From: Rugosimonospora sp040255525 | GTDB lineage: Bacteria > Actinomycetota > Actinomycetes > Mycobacteriales > Micromonosporaceae | NCBI GenBank assembly: GCA_040255525.1 | Contig: JBDZVD010000019.1 | Span: forward strand, 12,144-76,143 | Reading direction: 5' to 3' | DNA: 64,000 nucleotides | Shown here: one piece after another, positions 53,201 to 61,573 of the stretch | Numbering within the stretch: position 1 is the first letter of the stretch | How the letters are laid out: the number at the start of each line of letters is the position of its first letter | Made by a program: the position numbers and the translations under genes | The notes under the pieces: model-generated | What the model saw: only the letters and a program-made list of their open reading frames with translations | The model's database searches: none | What the model was told of the DNA's origin: nothing

Positions 53201-54385
53201 TCACTTGTAGCACTTCCAGGTGGTGTAGTCGGCGAGCGAACCGACGACCGCGCGTGCCGCGTTCCCGTACTGCCAGTCGCACACCTGCTCCGGACTGAAC
53301 GCCTCGACCTGGCCGCGGCGCCCGGTCGTGCACGTCCAGGTCGGGTGGTCGTGGTTGGGCGCCTTGGGCAGTCCGTGGGTCTTGGCGAGGCAGTACGCGA
53401 GCGGCTGCGGCTGACCGAGCAGGGCCGGCGAGGACAGGTGCTTGGCGGTCGTCCTGGCCTGCGTCGGCGACGCGGTCGACGGGGACGCCGAGGTCGTCGG
53501 CACGGCTCCCGACGGGCTGGCGGCCGGGGCGGGGGCTCCACCCGCCGGAGCGGTGACCGGCGTGCTCGCCGGCACCTGCGCCGGGTGCTTGGTGTGCAGC
53601 CCGCCGAGGCCGAGCATGGTGACCACCGCGATCGTACCGGCGCCGAGCAGCGCCGCGACGAACACGAGCATGCCACGCTCGCTGGGGGGCAGGGAGCCGT
53701 CGGCGACTGACGGGGGGCGGGCCGGTTCCGCCTTCGCCGGCGCGGGCTCCGGCTCCTTCCTTCCGGTGAGGAACACGGGCAGGACCATCGTGTCCGCGTT
53801 GGCCGGGTGGCTGTCCGCGGCAGGGCGGGGGATGGCCACGGTGCGGTCGGAGTCGGTGGCCGGATCCTCGCCGGCCCGGTGCTGGGCGGCGCGGTTGCCG
53901 CGCAGCGGCCCGGTGAAGTGCTCGCGGCCGTACTCCGGGCCGGCTGGCGGGTGCGCCGGCTGTTCACCCCGGCCGAAGTCGGCGGTGGGTTGCTGGTCGT
54001 CCGGGGCGGCGGTGAGGTACTCCGGGTTTGCGCGCCTTTGCGCCGGTACGTGCGGCATGCCCGGAGGACCGGCAGGCATCCCCGGTGGGCCGCCGGCCGG
54101 CAACCCGGGCGTGGCTGGCTGGCCGCCTGCCGGCGTACCCGCCGGTACTCCACTGGTCGGCGCGGCACCCGCCGACGTCCCGAACCCGGACCGTTCCGGA
54201 GCGGCGAACGGCGACCCGAACCCGGATGCCCCAAGGTTCGGGAGGCGCTCGCCTCCGCCAAAACCCGGCTCCGGCTGCGCTCCTGCGAAAGCCGGCGGAA
54301 CGATCGGCTGGGTCGCTTCGGAGTGCCGGGCTGGCTGTCCACCGAACAGCGGCTGATCTTCGGCCCTCTCCTGCTGCACGGACAC
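53201..54385 (-). CDS. Pro/Gly-rich single-span membrane protein with a four-Cys extracellular domain
   Basis: 394 residues from GTG 54385 (AAGGAG upstream; GTG 54379 also possible). Residues 1 to about 235 are a disordered Pro/Gly/Ala-rich cytoplasmic region with GGxPG-type repeats, then one membrane helix (GMLVFVAALLGAGTIAVVTM), a Ser/Thr/Pro/Ala linker and a compact end with four cysteines (AYCLAK, WTCTTG, QVCDWQYG, WKCYK). Located after the response regulator (convergent) and downstream of a membrane kinase gene. No known function; the architecture resembles substrates or partners of Ser/Thr kinases. Confidence 0.8.
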   Translation of the reverse strand: MSVQQERAEDQPLFGGQPARHSEATQPIVPPAFAGAQPEPGFGGGERLPNLGASGFGSPFAAPERSGFGTSAGAAPTSGVPAGTPAGGQPATPGLPAGGPPGMPAGPPGMPHVPAQRRANPEYLTAAPDDQQPTADFGRGEQPAHPPAGPEYGREHFTGPLRGNRAAQHRAGEDPATDSDRTVAIPRPAADSHPANADTMVLPVFLTGRKEPEPAPAKAEPARPPSVADGSLPPSERGMLVFVAALLGAGTIAVVTMLGLGGLHTKHPAQVPASTPVTAPAGGAPAPAASPSGAVPTTSASPSTASPTQARTTAKHLSSPALLGQPQPLAYCLAKTHGLPKAPNHDHPTWTCTTGRRGQVEAFSPEQVCDWQYGNAARAVVGSLADYTTWKCYK

Positions 54386-54563
54386 AGACTCCTTCCACGG
54401 CGACCCTCATCGACGCGTCGCCCGCAGACTCTACGCAGCGATCCGCGAACCGGGAAGCGGCGGTATACCTAATGATCGCCGTAACACCCGGATTTGGTGA
54501 CCCGCGGCGCCGGGTGTCCGGGTCGGCACCGGGCCCGCGGAGTACCTGGTCCCCGGGGCGACG

Positions 54564-55997
54564 CTACGTCGGGACGGTTGTGCCCGCCCTGAGACGCGTG
54601 TCACGTGCGAGGTCATCCGGTACCGGCGGCCGGCTCGGGCTCACCAGGGAGTCCAAAGTGGACAGGAGCCGGCTGGCGGTCGGGTAGTCCAGGCCGCCCT
54701 CGCCGAGCCGCACGGAGATCTTGTCGCGGATCGCGGCCACCCGCTCGACCATGTCGACGGGCGCACCGGTCGCCAACCGGCGTCGCAGGTCGCGCAGGAG
54801 GTTGTCCAGATCGAGGGCCACGTCCGGGCGGATCTCGCCGGTGCCGCGCCCGGCGTCGACCTCGTCGATGAGCTGCTGCACCACGTCGATGCGGGTACCT
54901 CGGCCGGCCGGCGGACTCGAGGACGGTGAGGGTGACGGATGCGCGGCGGCCGGGGCCGTGGACACCGTCGCCGGCGTGCTCGGCACCACCCGGGGTGCGC
55001 CGACCGGCGCCGCGGACCGCGAGTCGCGGGTGGCCAGCGCCAGCAGGGTGCCGGCGACGGCGAGCGCGACCACCGCGGCCAGTACCGGGCGGGGGAGCGG
55101 CCGTGACCGGCGCGGGCGCGCGAGCGCCGGCGCGGCGATCGGAGTGCACAGCACGTCGGCGTGCCCGGCGGGCAGCGCGTCGCGCAGCGTCCGGGCGACC
55201 TCGGCGCTGCCCGGCCGGCTCGCCGGATCAGGATCGAGGCACCGCCGGCACAACCGGTCCACCTCGCGGGGGAGACCCTCGACGCGCAGCGGGGCGACGG
55301 GCACCCCCTGGCGGTGCGCCCGGGCCAGCGCGTCCCAGGTACGCGCGGCCAGCGGTGGCGAGCCGGCCAGCGACTCGTACAACAGGGCGCCGAGCCCGTA
55401 CACGTCGACCGCCGGGGCGGCCGGGGCGTCGTCGAGGCGTTCGGGCGCGACGTACGCCGGGGTACCGAGCAGGCTGCCGTCCTCGGCCTCGCTGCGGGTG
55501 CCGGCCGGGGTCGCGATGCCGAAGTCCAGCAGTTTGGCGCCGGTGCCGGTGAGCATGACGTTGGCCGGAGCGATGTCCCGGTGCACGATGCCCCGCCGGT
55601 GCGCCGCGGCCAGCCCGTCGGCGACCTGGGCGCACAGCCGCACCGCCTCCGGCCAGGGCAGCGGGCCATCGCCCAGCCGGTCGGCCAGCGGGCGTCCGGT
55701 CAGCAACTCCATCACCACGTACGGCACGACGTACCCGTCGGGCAGGGTGGCCTCCCCGTAGTCGTAGACGTGCGTGAGGTGCGGATGGGTCAGCCGCGCG
55801 GCGGCTCGCGCCTCCCGCTCGATGACCCGGCGGAACATCGGATCGACGGCCAGCGGACCGGCCAGCACCTTGACCGCGACGGGCCGGGCCAGCACCGTGT
55901 CCACTCCGCGCCACACCACGGACATCCCGCCGGCTCCGAGCCGTTCGATCAGCAGGTACCGGCCGGCGAGCGGGGTACCGGCAGCCAACGCCCACAT
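54564..55997 (-). CDS. Transmembrane serine/threonine protein kinase
   Basis: 477 residues from ATG 55997; no clear Shine-Dalgarno. Kinase domain about 14-270: P-loop RLGAGGMSVVWRG, VAVKVL (Lys43), catalytic loop HRDIAPANVM (139-148), DFG 158-160 and APE 184-186. The lysine usual in the HRDxKPxN loop of Ser/Thr kinases is Ala here. One membrane helix near 305-325 (VLAAVVALAVAGTLLAL) and a C-terminal extracellular helical domain of 150 residues without PASTA repeats. Likely senses an envelope signal; the membrane protein gene at 53201 follows on the same strand. Confidence 0.95.
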   Translation of the reverse strand: MWALAAGTPLAGRYLLIERLGAGGMSVVWRGVDTVLARPVAVKVLAGPLAVDPMFRRVIEREARAAARLTHPHLTHVYDYGEATLPDGYVVPYVVMELLTGRPLADRLGDGPLPWPEAVRLCAQVADGLAAAHRRGIVHRDIAPANVMLTGTGAKLLDFGIATPAGTRSEAEDGSLLGTPAYVAPERLDDAPAAPAVDVYGLGALLYESLAGSPPLAARTWDALARAHRQGVPVAPLRVEGLPREVDRLCRRCLDPDPASRPGSAEVARTLRDALPAGHADVLCTPIAAPALARPRRSRPLPRPVLAAVVALAVAGTLLALATRDSRSAAPVGAPRVVPSTPATVSTAPAAAHPSPSPSSSPPAGRGTRIDVVQQLIDEVDAGRGTGEIRPDVALDLDNLLRDLRRRLATGAPVDMVERVAAIRDKISVRLGEGGLDYPTASRLLSTLDSLVSPSRPPVPDDLARDTRLRAGTTVPT

Positions 55998-56092
55998 ATC
56001 GATGAGTCTGCGACAGCCCCTGCCGCCCCGCCAGACTCCGTCACCCAGTTGTGGCCGACCGTCCCGTACCGCCCTCGGGTAGCCTCGCTCGC

Positions 56093-56644
56093 ATGGGGGA
56101 CGAACTGAAGTTGCGGCCGGTTCTCGAAGACGATCTGCCGTTCCTGCACTACCTGATGAACGATCCCGACGGCGGCGGCGAGTTCCAGTGGTACGGGTGG
56201 CACGGTCCGCAGCCGGTAAACGCCCGGTGGGCCGAGGACGGACTGCTCGGCCCGGACGGCGGCACCCTGCTCGTCGCGTCCAGTGAGCGTCCGCTCGGCC
56301 TGGTTGGCTGGCGGAAGATTGTGACCGCGCGGCCGTCGCACTGCTGGAACATGGGGATCGTGCTCGCACCCGACGCCCGCGGGCGCGGCCACGGTGTGGG
56401 GGCCCAGCGGCTGCTCGTGGAGTACCTGTTCGCGCACACCCTGGTCAACCGCGTCGAAGCGGCGACCGAGGTCACCAACGTGGCCGAGCAGCGCTGCCTC
56501 GAACGGGCCGGGTTCGCCCGGGAGGGAGTGCTGCGCGGGTACGGCTTCCGGAACGGCGAGTGGCGCGACGGCGTCCTGTACAGCATCCTGCGCGCCGACC
56601 TGACCGGCACGGACGGGGGCAGGCTCTCAAGCTTGGCCAACTGA
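56093..56644 (+). CDS. GNAT-family N-acetyltransferase
   Basis: 183 residues, ATG 56093. TAGCCT (56080-56085) lies seven bases upstream, so a leaderless transcript is likely. RimJ/RimL-like layout: LRPVLEDDLPFLHYLMND at the start, acetyl-CoA loop GRGHGVGAQRLLVEYLF, and NRVEAATEVTNVAEQRCLER before GFAREGVLRGYGF. Substrate may be a protein N-terminus or a small molecule. Divergent from the kinase gene. Confidence 0.92.
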   Translation: MGDELKLRPVLEDDLPFLHYLMNDPDGGGEFQWYGWHGPQPVNARWAEDGLLGPDGGTLLVASSERPLGLVGWRKIVTARPSHCWNMGIVLAPDARGRGHGVGAQRLLVEYLFAHTLVNRVEAATEVTNVAEQRCLERAGFAREGVLRGYGFRNGEWRDGVLYSILRADLTGTDGGRLSSLAN

Positions 56645-56891
56645 GCGGCGAGCAGTTCCAGGGTCTCCCGGCGCACCGGCTCGTAGTGCGCGGGCTCGTA
56701 CTCGCGGGTCGGCGTACATGGAACGTTCGCCGTCGATCGGCCCGGTCAGGGCCCAGGAGCAGTTCCAGGAAGCCGCAGTCACGGCCGAAGGCGCTGCGGG
56801 TGTGCCCGGCGAGGGCGGTGCCGGCACCACGGCGCACCATCGCGGCCGGGTTGTCGTCGCCGACCGGAACCTTTGTACGGCTGTACACCAT
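56640..56891 (-). pseudogene. Frame-disrupted small gene
   Basis: ATG 56891 has GGAG nine bases upstream and starts MVYSRTKVPVGDDNPAAMVR, running well to FGRDCGFLELLLGP; then the plausible sequence moves to other frames (TGPIDGERSMYADPR, then REYEPAHYEPVRRETLELLA). One or two indels near 56700-56760 would join them. I do not recognise the family. It could be a decaying gene or a sequencing error. Confidence 0.35.
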
Positions 56892-57112
56892 CGATCAGAT
56901 CTCCGTTGGACGACTGGGGGACTGATCTAACGGGAACGCTGGCGTACCGTTGGGGGCGGGGAGGGCAATCCCCACCCCCACGGCTGTCGATGACATCCGC
57001 CGTAGTGCTTGCTGGCGTCTGGCGGTGTCACGGCTTGGGAGCCGGGGCCTCGCAGTGGTTCCGGTGACCACCTCCTTCGGGTACCGCTCCTTGCGGAGCG
57101 GCTCGGTGGATC

Positions 57113-57149
57113 GGTTAGCGGCGGCGTCCGGGCTGGCCCGCCGCTAACC
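57113..57149. terminator. Strong hairpin, probable terminator
   Basis: GGTTAGCGGCGG (57113-57124) with CCGCCGCTAACC (57138-57149), a perfect 12-bp stem with a 13-nt loop. Confidence 0.6.
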
Positions 57150-57210
57150 GCCGGGTCGCCACCGGACGCGATGGGGCCAGCACGCTGGTCCACCGGCCGG
57201 GTTCGACCGG

Positions 57211-57236
57211 CATCGATGGGAGCGCTTCCATCGATG
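57211..57236. promoter_or_regulatory. LacI/CebR-like operator 1
   Basis: TGGGAGCGCTTCCA (57217-57230) differs by one base from the CebR operator consensus TGGGAGCGCTCCCA. It is part of a larger 26-bp palindrome, with CATCGATGG on the left and CCATCGATG on the right (12 of 13 pairs). Confidence 0.7.
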
Positions 57237-57327
57237 TTGGTTGTGGACTGTAGTACTCGTTTCGGGTTTGTAAAAGACCCCCGGCAAGATTGCGTTCCGT
57301 AGTCGTTCACGGGGTGCCGGGTTGTCT

Positions 57328-57341
57328 TGGGAGCGTTTCCA
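57328..57341. promoter_or_regulatory. LacI/CebR-like operator 2
   Basis: TGGGAGCGTTTCCA, two bases from the CebR consensus, 111 bp downstream of operator 1. Two spaced sites would allow looping by a LacI-family repressor. Confidence 0.6.
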
Positions 57342-57550
57342 TGCCACGATGACAGCGACTCATGGGGAGCCAGTTCTCGTTAGGCGCCGTCGAGGGCAAT
57401 CCCGTTCAGGGACGACGACGCGACCGCCAGACCCGCGGTTCGCGGCCGGGCAGCCACCACACCACAGGCGGACCGCCGCGTGCCGGCCAGCACCGGCCGT
57501 ACCACCCGAGCTCGACCCCCGTTACGTCGTTCGCCCAAGGAGTCGTCGGC

Positions 57551-57859
57551 ATGAGGATGTCCCCGGTGAGACTGTTCCGGCGCGGCCCGGCCGGCAGGCG
57601 GTGGCCTCGCGATCCGGCACCCACAGACGTCGCCGCGGGCGGCACGCCCGACGGCGCCGCGGCGCCGGCCGGATCGGCGACCCCGTCGACCCCGCAGACA
57701 GACCCCGGCAAAACCGCTGGCTTGCAGGTCGACACCAGCGCACCGGAGCCCGGCCAGGACGGCGACCGGCACACCACGGCGAGCCCGCGCACGATCCGCC
57801 CGTGCGTTCCAGGCGGCGCGGCCGGCGCGGAGTACGCACTGCCGGTACCGGCCGGCTGA
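57551..57859 (+). CDS. Small hypothetical protein downstream of the LacI-type operators
   Basis: 102 residues from ATG 57551; AAGGAG (57537-57542) sits eight bases upstream. The product is Pro/Ala/Gly/Thr-rich with a basic N-terminus (MRMSPVRLFRRGPAGRRW) and no hydrophobic core, so not a normal secreted protein. No domain recognised. It is the only candidate target of the two operators upstream and ends before a strong terminator. It could be the remains of a longer glycan-related gene. An in-frame ATG at 57362 lacks a ribosome-binding site. Confidence 0.45.
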   Translation: MRMSPVRLFRRGPAGRRWPRDPAPTDVAAGGTPDGAAAPAGSATPSTPQTDPGKTAGLQVDTSAPEPGQDGDRHTTASPRTIRPCVPGGAAGAEYALPVPAG

Positions 57860-57913
57860 GAGCCGGCGGACGCCGGCCGGCGTCGCTAAGGCCAACGCAG
57901 GCCGGCCGGCGTC

Positions 57914-57958
57914 GCGGGCGGGCCGGGCTGGGCCCCTTAGCCGGCCCGGCCCGCCCGC
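57914..57958. terminator. Strong bidirectional terminator
   Basis: GCGGGCGGGCCGGGC (57914-57928) and its exact reverse complement (57944-57958), 15-nt loop, between the small gene at 57551 and the Grx-TrxR gene. Confidence 0.85.
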
Positions 57959-58031
57959 AACGCCCCAGGACCCGGGGTGGGTGGGGGTCGCGCCGCCCAC
58001 CCCGGCCGGGGTTTCGTGTGAGGCTTAGGGT

Positions 58032-59240
58032 GTGGCAGACATCAAGGTCTACGGCGCACCGTGGTGCCCCGACTGCCGGCGCGTGAAGAAGTTCATGACC
58101 TCGCACCGGATCCCGTACGACTGGGTCGACATCGACCGGGATCCGGAGGGGCTCGCCCACGTGGAGCGGGTACAGCACGGCGGCCGGACGATCCCCACGG
58201 TGGCCTTCCCGGACGGTACCCACCTGATCGCACCGGGCGACAACGAGCTGGCCGGCAAGCTCGGGCTGGCGGTCAACCCCGGGCGGGAGACGTACGACCT
58301 GGTGATCGTGGGCGGCGGGCCGGCCGGCCTGGCCGCCGCCATCTACGCCGCCCGTGAGGGCATCGAGGCGCTGGTCGTGGAGAAGGCCGGCCTCGGCGGG
58401 CAGGCCGGGGTGACCGAGCGGATCGAGAACTATCCGGGCTTCCCGGATGGCATCGGCGGCGGCGAGCTGGCCGACCGGTTCATCGAGCAGGCCCGGCACT
58501 ATGGTGTCGAGTTGCTGGAGGCGGCGGAGGTCACCGCCATCGAGCCCGACGGGCACTGCCAGTGCGTACGGCTGGGCAGCGGCCGGGAGGTGTGCGCCCC
58601 GGCGGTACTGATCGCGACCGGCTCGACGTACAAGCGGCTGGGCGTACCGGGCGAGGAGGAGCTGATCGGTGCCGGGGTGCACTTCTGCGCCACCTGCGAC
58701 GGCCCGTTCTACCGGGGCGCCGAGGAGCTCATGGTGATCGGCGGCGGGAACTCCGGCCTGGAGGAGGCGCTGTACCTGTCCCGGTTCGCCGAGCGGATCC
58801 GCGTGGTGACCCGGGGCGAGCTGAGCGCCTCGGCACTGGTACGGGAGAAGGTCATCCAGGATCCGCGGATCACGGTGCAGACCAACACCGACATCGTGTC
58901 GCTCGCCGGCGAGGGGGGTCGGCTGACCGAGGTGCTGGCCCGGGACCGGGGTGCGGGCACGCCGCTGCGGTTCACCCCGGCGGCGGCGTTCGTGTTCATC
59001 GGGCTGGACCCGAACACCGACTGGCTGGGCGACCTGCTGCGGCGCGACCGGCGGGGGTTCCTCGTCACCGACGACGCGTTCGCCACCTCGGTTCCCGGGG
59101 TGTTCTGCGCCGGGGACGTGCGGGCGGGAGCGACCAAGCAGCTGGGCGCCGCGACCGGCGAGGGCATCGCCGCGCTGATCGCGATCCGTTCCTACCTCCA
59201 GCGCGTGGGGGAGATGGCGGGCGCCGAGGTCAACACCTGA
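58032..59240 (+). CDS. Glutaredoxin - thioredoxin reductase-like fusion
   Basis: 402 residues, GTG 58032. Residues 1-80 are a glutaredoxin/mycoredoxin domain with APWCPDC (Cys12, Cys15) and TIPTVAFPDG; residues 90-400 are a thioredoxin-reductase-type flavoprotein with FAD motif VIVGGGPAGLAAA, redox pair CATC (about 219-222), NADPH motif VIGGGNSGLEEA and C-terminal GVFCAGDVR. The fusion would let NADPH reduce the attached redoxin directly. Standard trxB genes lack the redoxin domain, so no symbol is given. Confidence 0.94.
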   Translation: MADIKVYGAPWCPDCRRVKKFMTSHRIPYDWVDIDRDPEGLAHVERVQHGGRTIPTVAFPDGTHLIAPGDNELAGKLGLAVNPGRETYDLVIVGGGPAGLAAAIYAAREGIEALVVEKAGLGGQAGVTERIENYPGFPDGIGGGELADRFIEQARHYGVELLEAAEVTAIEPDGHCQCVRLGSGREVCAPAVLIATGSTYKRLGVPGEEELIGAGVHFCATCDGPFYRGAEELMVIGGGNSGLEEALYLSRFAERIRVVTRGELSASALVREKVIQDPRITVQTNTDIVSLAGEGGRLTEVLARDRGAGTPLRFTPAAAFVFIGLDPNTDWLGDLLRRDRRGFLVTDDAFATSVPGVFCAGDVRAGATKQLGAATGEGIAALIAIRSYLQRVGEMAGAEVNT

Positions 59241-59385
59241 TCCAGCGGGAGCCGGCTGTGGCGGAGGAGAGCGCCCTGGCGGCGAAACGCCGGCTTCGGC
59301 GGCCGCCGATCGCACAGACAGTCGCACGGGCCGCGCGTGCGGCCGGTAGGCTGCGCTGGCACGTCAGGACGCGAAGGAGCCGCAC

Positions 59386-60420
59386 ATGCCGGTCAGCGCC
59401 GAGCGCTTCGGAACGACCCCGGACGGCGAGGGGGTCGACCGCTACACGCTCGCGGCCGGACAGATCCGGCTCCAGGTGCTCAGCTACGGCGGCGCGGTCT
59501 GCTCGATCGAGGCGCCGGACCGCCGGGGGCGGCCGGCCAACGTGGTACTCGGGCTGCCGACGCTGGAGGACTACGTGCGCCGCAGCCCGTACTTCGGGTG
59601 TATCACCGGCCGGTACGCCAACCGGATCGCGGGCGGCCGGTTCACCCTCGACGGGCGCCCGTACCACATCCCGCTCAACGACGGCCCCAACGCCATCCAC
59701 GGCGGCGGCATCGGGCTGGACAAGCGCGTGTGGACGGTGGAGGAGTGCGGGGACGCGGCGATCCGGCTGCGCCACACCAGCCCGGACGGCGACCAGGGGT
59801 TCCCCGGCACGCTTAAGTTGCGCGTCGAGTACTCGCTGCACCCGGAGGGCGAGTGGCGCATCGAGTACGCCGCCACCACCGACGCGCCGACCGTGCTGAA
59901 CCTGACCAACCACAGCTACTTCAACCTCGCGGGCGAGGGCAGCGGCGACGTGTACCGGCACGTGGTGCAGATCAACGCCGACCGGTACACGCCGCTGGGC
60001 CCGGGGCTGATCCCCACCGGCACGGTCGAGCAGGTCGCCGGTACCCCGCTGGACTTCACCTCGCCGACCCAGGTCGGTGCCCGCATCCGGGACAGCTTCC
60101 CGCAACTGGTGACCGGGCACGGGTACGACCACAACTACGTGCTGCGCGGCGGGGACGTGGCGGCCCGCGTCGTCGAGCCGGAGTCGGGGCGCACGCTGTC
60201 GGTGCGCACCACCGAACCGGGGCTGCAGTTCTACACCGGCAACTTCCTCGACGGAACACTGGTCGGGCCGGCCGGACGGGCGTACCGGCAGGGCGACGGG
60301 CTGGCGCTGGAGACCCAGCACTTCCCGGACTCGCCCAACCAGCCGACCTTCCCGTCCACGGTGCTGCGCCCGGGGCAGGAGTACCGCAGCACGACGGTCT
60401 ACACGTTCGGCGTCGACTGA
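59386..60420 (+). CDS. galM: Aldose 1-epimerase (mutarotase)
   Basis: 344 residues, ATG 59386 behind AAGGAG (59374-59379). Interconverts alpha and beta anomers of hexoses. Conserved features: FGCITGRYANRIAGGRF, NAIHGG, catalytic His in LTNHSYFNLAG and base Glu in LALETQHFPDSPNQ, plus GYDHNYVL. No signal peptide, so cytosolic. It stands alone, without other galactose genes nearby. Confidence 0.96.
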   Translation: MPVSAERFGTTPDGEGVDRYTLAAGQIRLQVLSYGGAVCSIEAPDRRGRPANVVLGLPTLEDYVRRSPYFGCITGRYANRIAGGRFTLDGRPYHIPLNDGPNAIHGGGIGLDKRVWTVEECGDAAIRLRHTSPDGDQGFPGTLKLRVEYSLHPEGEWRIEYAATTDAPTVLNLTNHSYFNLAGEGSGDVYRHVVQINADRYTPLGPGLIPTGTVEQVAGTPLDFTSPTQVGARIRDSFPQLVTGHGYDHNYVLRGGDVAARVVEPESGRTLSVRTTEPGLQFYTGNFLDGTLVGPAGRAYRQGDGLALETQHFPDSPNQPTFPSTVLRPGQEYRSTTVYTFGVD

Positions 60421-60438
60421 CCGTGCCGCCGGCTGCGG

Positions 60439-61122
60439 TCAGCCGGCCTCGGGGAACGCGCGGAACTCGTTGCCCTCCGGATCGGCCAGCAGCTGCCACC
60501 CGCCGTCCGCGTCCCCGGCAGCGGCACGGTGGGTGGCACCGAGCGCGGTCAGCGCGGCGACATCGGGGGCCGAGACGTCCCAGTACACCCTGTTCTTCAG
60601 GCTCTTCGGCTCGGGTACCGGCACGAAGTCCATCGTGAACGGCGCGTCTGGTACGCCCTCCAGGGTCAACCAACCGGCGTTCTCGGTGGGCTCGACGCCG
60701 AGCACCCGGCCCCACCACCGGGCCTGCGCGAGCGGGTCGGCACAGTCCACGACCAGCCCGTGCATCCGTTGCCGCGGCGGGTCGGGGCGCAGGAACGCGC
60801 AGTACTCGCCGCCCTCCGCGTCGGCCATCACAGTCCAGCGCCGGTCGTCACCCTGGGGCAGCACGACCTGTGAGCCCCGGGCCCCCAGTTCGGCGAGCGT
60901 CTCGGCGTAGACGTCGATGTGTACCCGGTGTTTGACGGTCTTCCGCACGGCGGTGCGGGTCAGCCGCAGCGCCGGTCGCGACGGGTCACCGACGGTGCCG
61001 CCGTCGGCGCGAGCGTCCGCCTCGGGCCGGTACTCCAGGTGCAGGACGCCGGCCCAGAAGCCGCCCAGCCGCGCCGGGTCGACCGCGTCCATGCACACTC
61101 CGCCGAACCGCCCGATCGCCAC
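60439..61122 (-). CDS. VOC-family protein with two glyoxalase-like domains
   Basis: 227 residues. GTG 61122 is preferred to GTG 61128 because GGGAG is then at normal spacing. Two tandem glyoxalase/bleomycin-resistance-like halves: the first from FGGVCMDAVDPARLGGFWAG to GGEYCAFLRP, the second from GLVVDCADPLAQARWWGRVL to EGNEFRAFPEAG. Metal ligands of glyoxalase I are not all evident, so a binding or resistance role is as likely as catalysis. Convergent with galM. Confidence 0.88.
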   Translation of the reverse strand: MAIGRFGGVCMDAVDPARLGGFWAGVLHLEYRPEADARADGGTVGDPSRPALRLTRTAVRKTVKHRVHIDVYAETLAELGARGSQVVLPQGDDRRWTVMADAEGGEYCAFLRPDPPRQRMHGLVVDCADPLAQARWWGRVLGVEPTENAGWLTLEGVPDAPFTMDFVPVPEPKSLKNRVYWDVSAPDVAALTALGATHRAAAGDADGGWQLLADPEGNEFRAFPEAG

Positions 61123-61249
61123 CGCCACACTCCCGTCGCCGCTACCCCACTCTAGGGCAGCGCCGGTCGAGGCTGGAGACAGTTCGACGGCTTTGGACGC
61201 CGCGGGCGTGCGCCGCCGGGACCGCCCGGCCCCGGCGACGCGCGGGGGC

Positions 61250-61456
61250 TCAGCCCGCGAGGTTCGCGATGGCCTGAGCGGCCAGGAAGTACTGGTTGGT
61301 GCCGAGCTGACGGATGGTCTTGATGCCCAGGGCCTGCTTGATCAGCTCCGCGGCGTTCTCGGACACGCCGGCGAGCGCCGCCACCGGGGCGTCCGCAAGC
61401 TCCTGCACGGTCTTGTCCTGGTACGCCTTGTCGAGCTTGGCTTCGGCTCCCTGCAC
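61250..61456 (-). CDS. Small helix-hairpin-helix-like protein
   Basis: 68 residues from GTG 61456, with AAGGGGG just upstream (ATG 61471 is an alternative). Alpha-helical; VAALAGVSENAAELIKQALG then IKTIRQLGTNQYFLAA reads as helix-hairpin-helix repeats like those in DUF4332-type proteins, which may bind DNA or protein. Divergent from the kinase at 61574. Confidence 0.7.
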   Translation of the reverse strand: MQGAEAKLDKAYQDKTVQELADAPVAALAGVSENAAELIKQALGIKTIRQLGTNQYFLAAQAIANLAG

Positions 61457-61573
61457 GGGTTCCCCCTTCATCGACGAGGCCCGCCGGACGGCGGGCCGCC
61501 GGTAGGGTACGCCAGCAAAGTGGGGGGATCGGAAAGGGGGCCAAGGTTTCCCGGCTGTGCGAAGGTACTGATC

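Larger units (their letters stand above)
56892..57550. other. 660-bp region with two LacI-type operators and hairpins, no recognised gene
   Basis: Contains the operators at 57211-57236 and 57328-57341, a terminator-like hairpin at 57113-57149 and a smaller GCTCC/GGAGC stem near 57086. An AT-richer patch (57237-57300) may hold a promoter. I find no gene that I can support in it. Confidence 0.5.
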
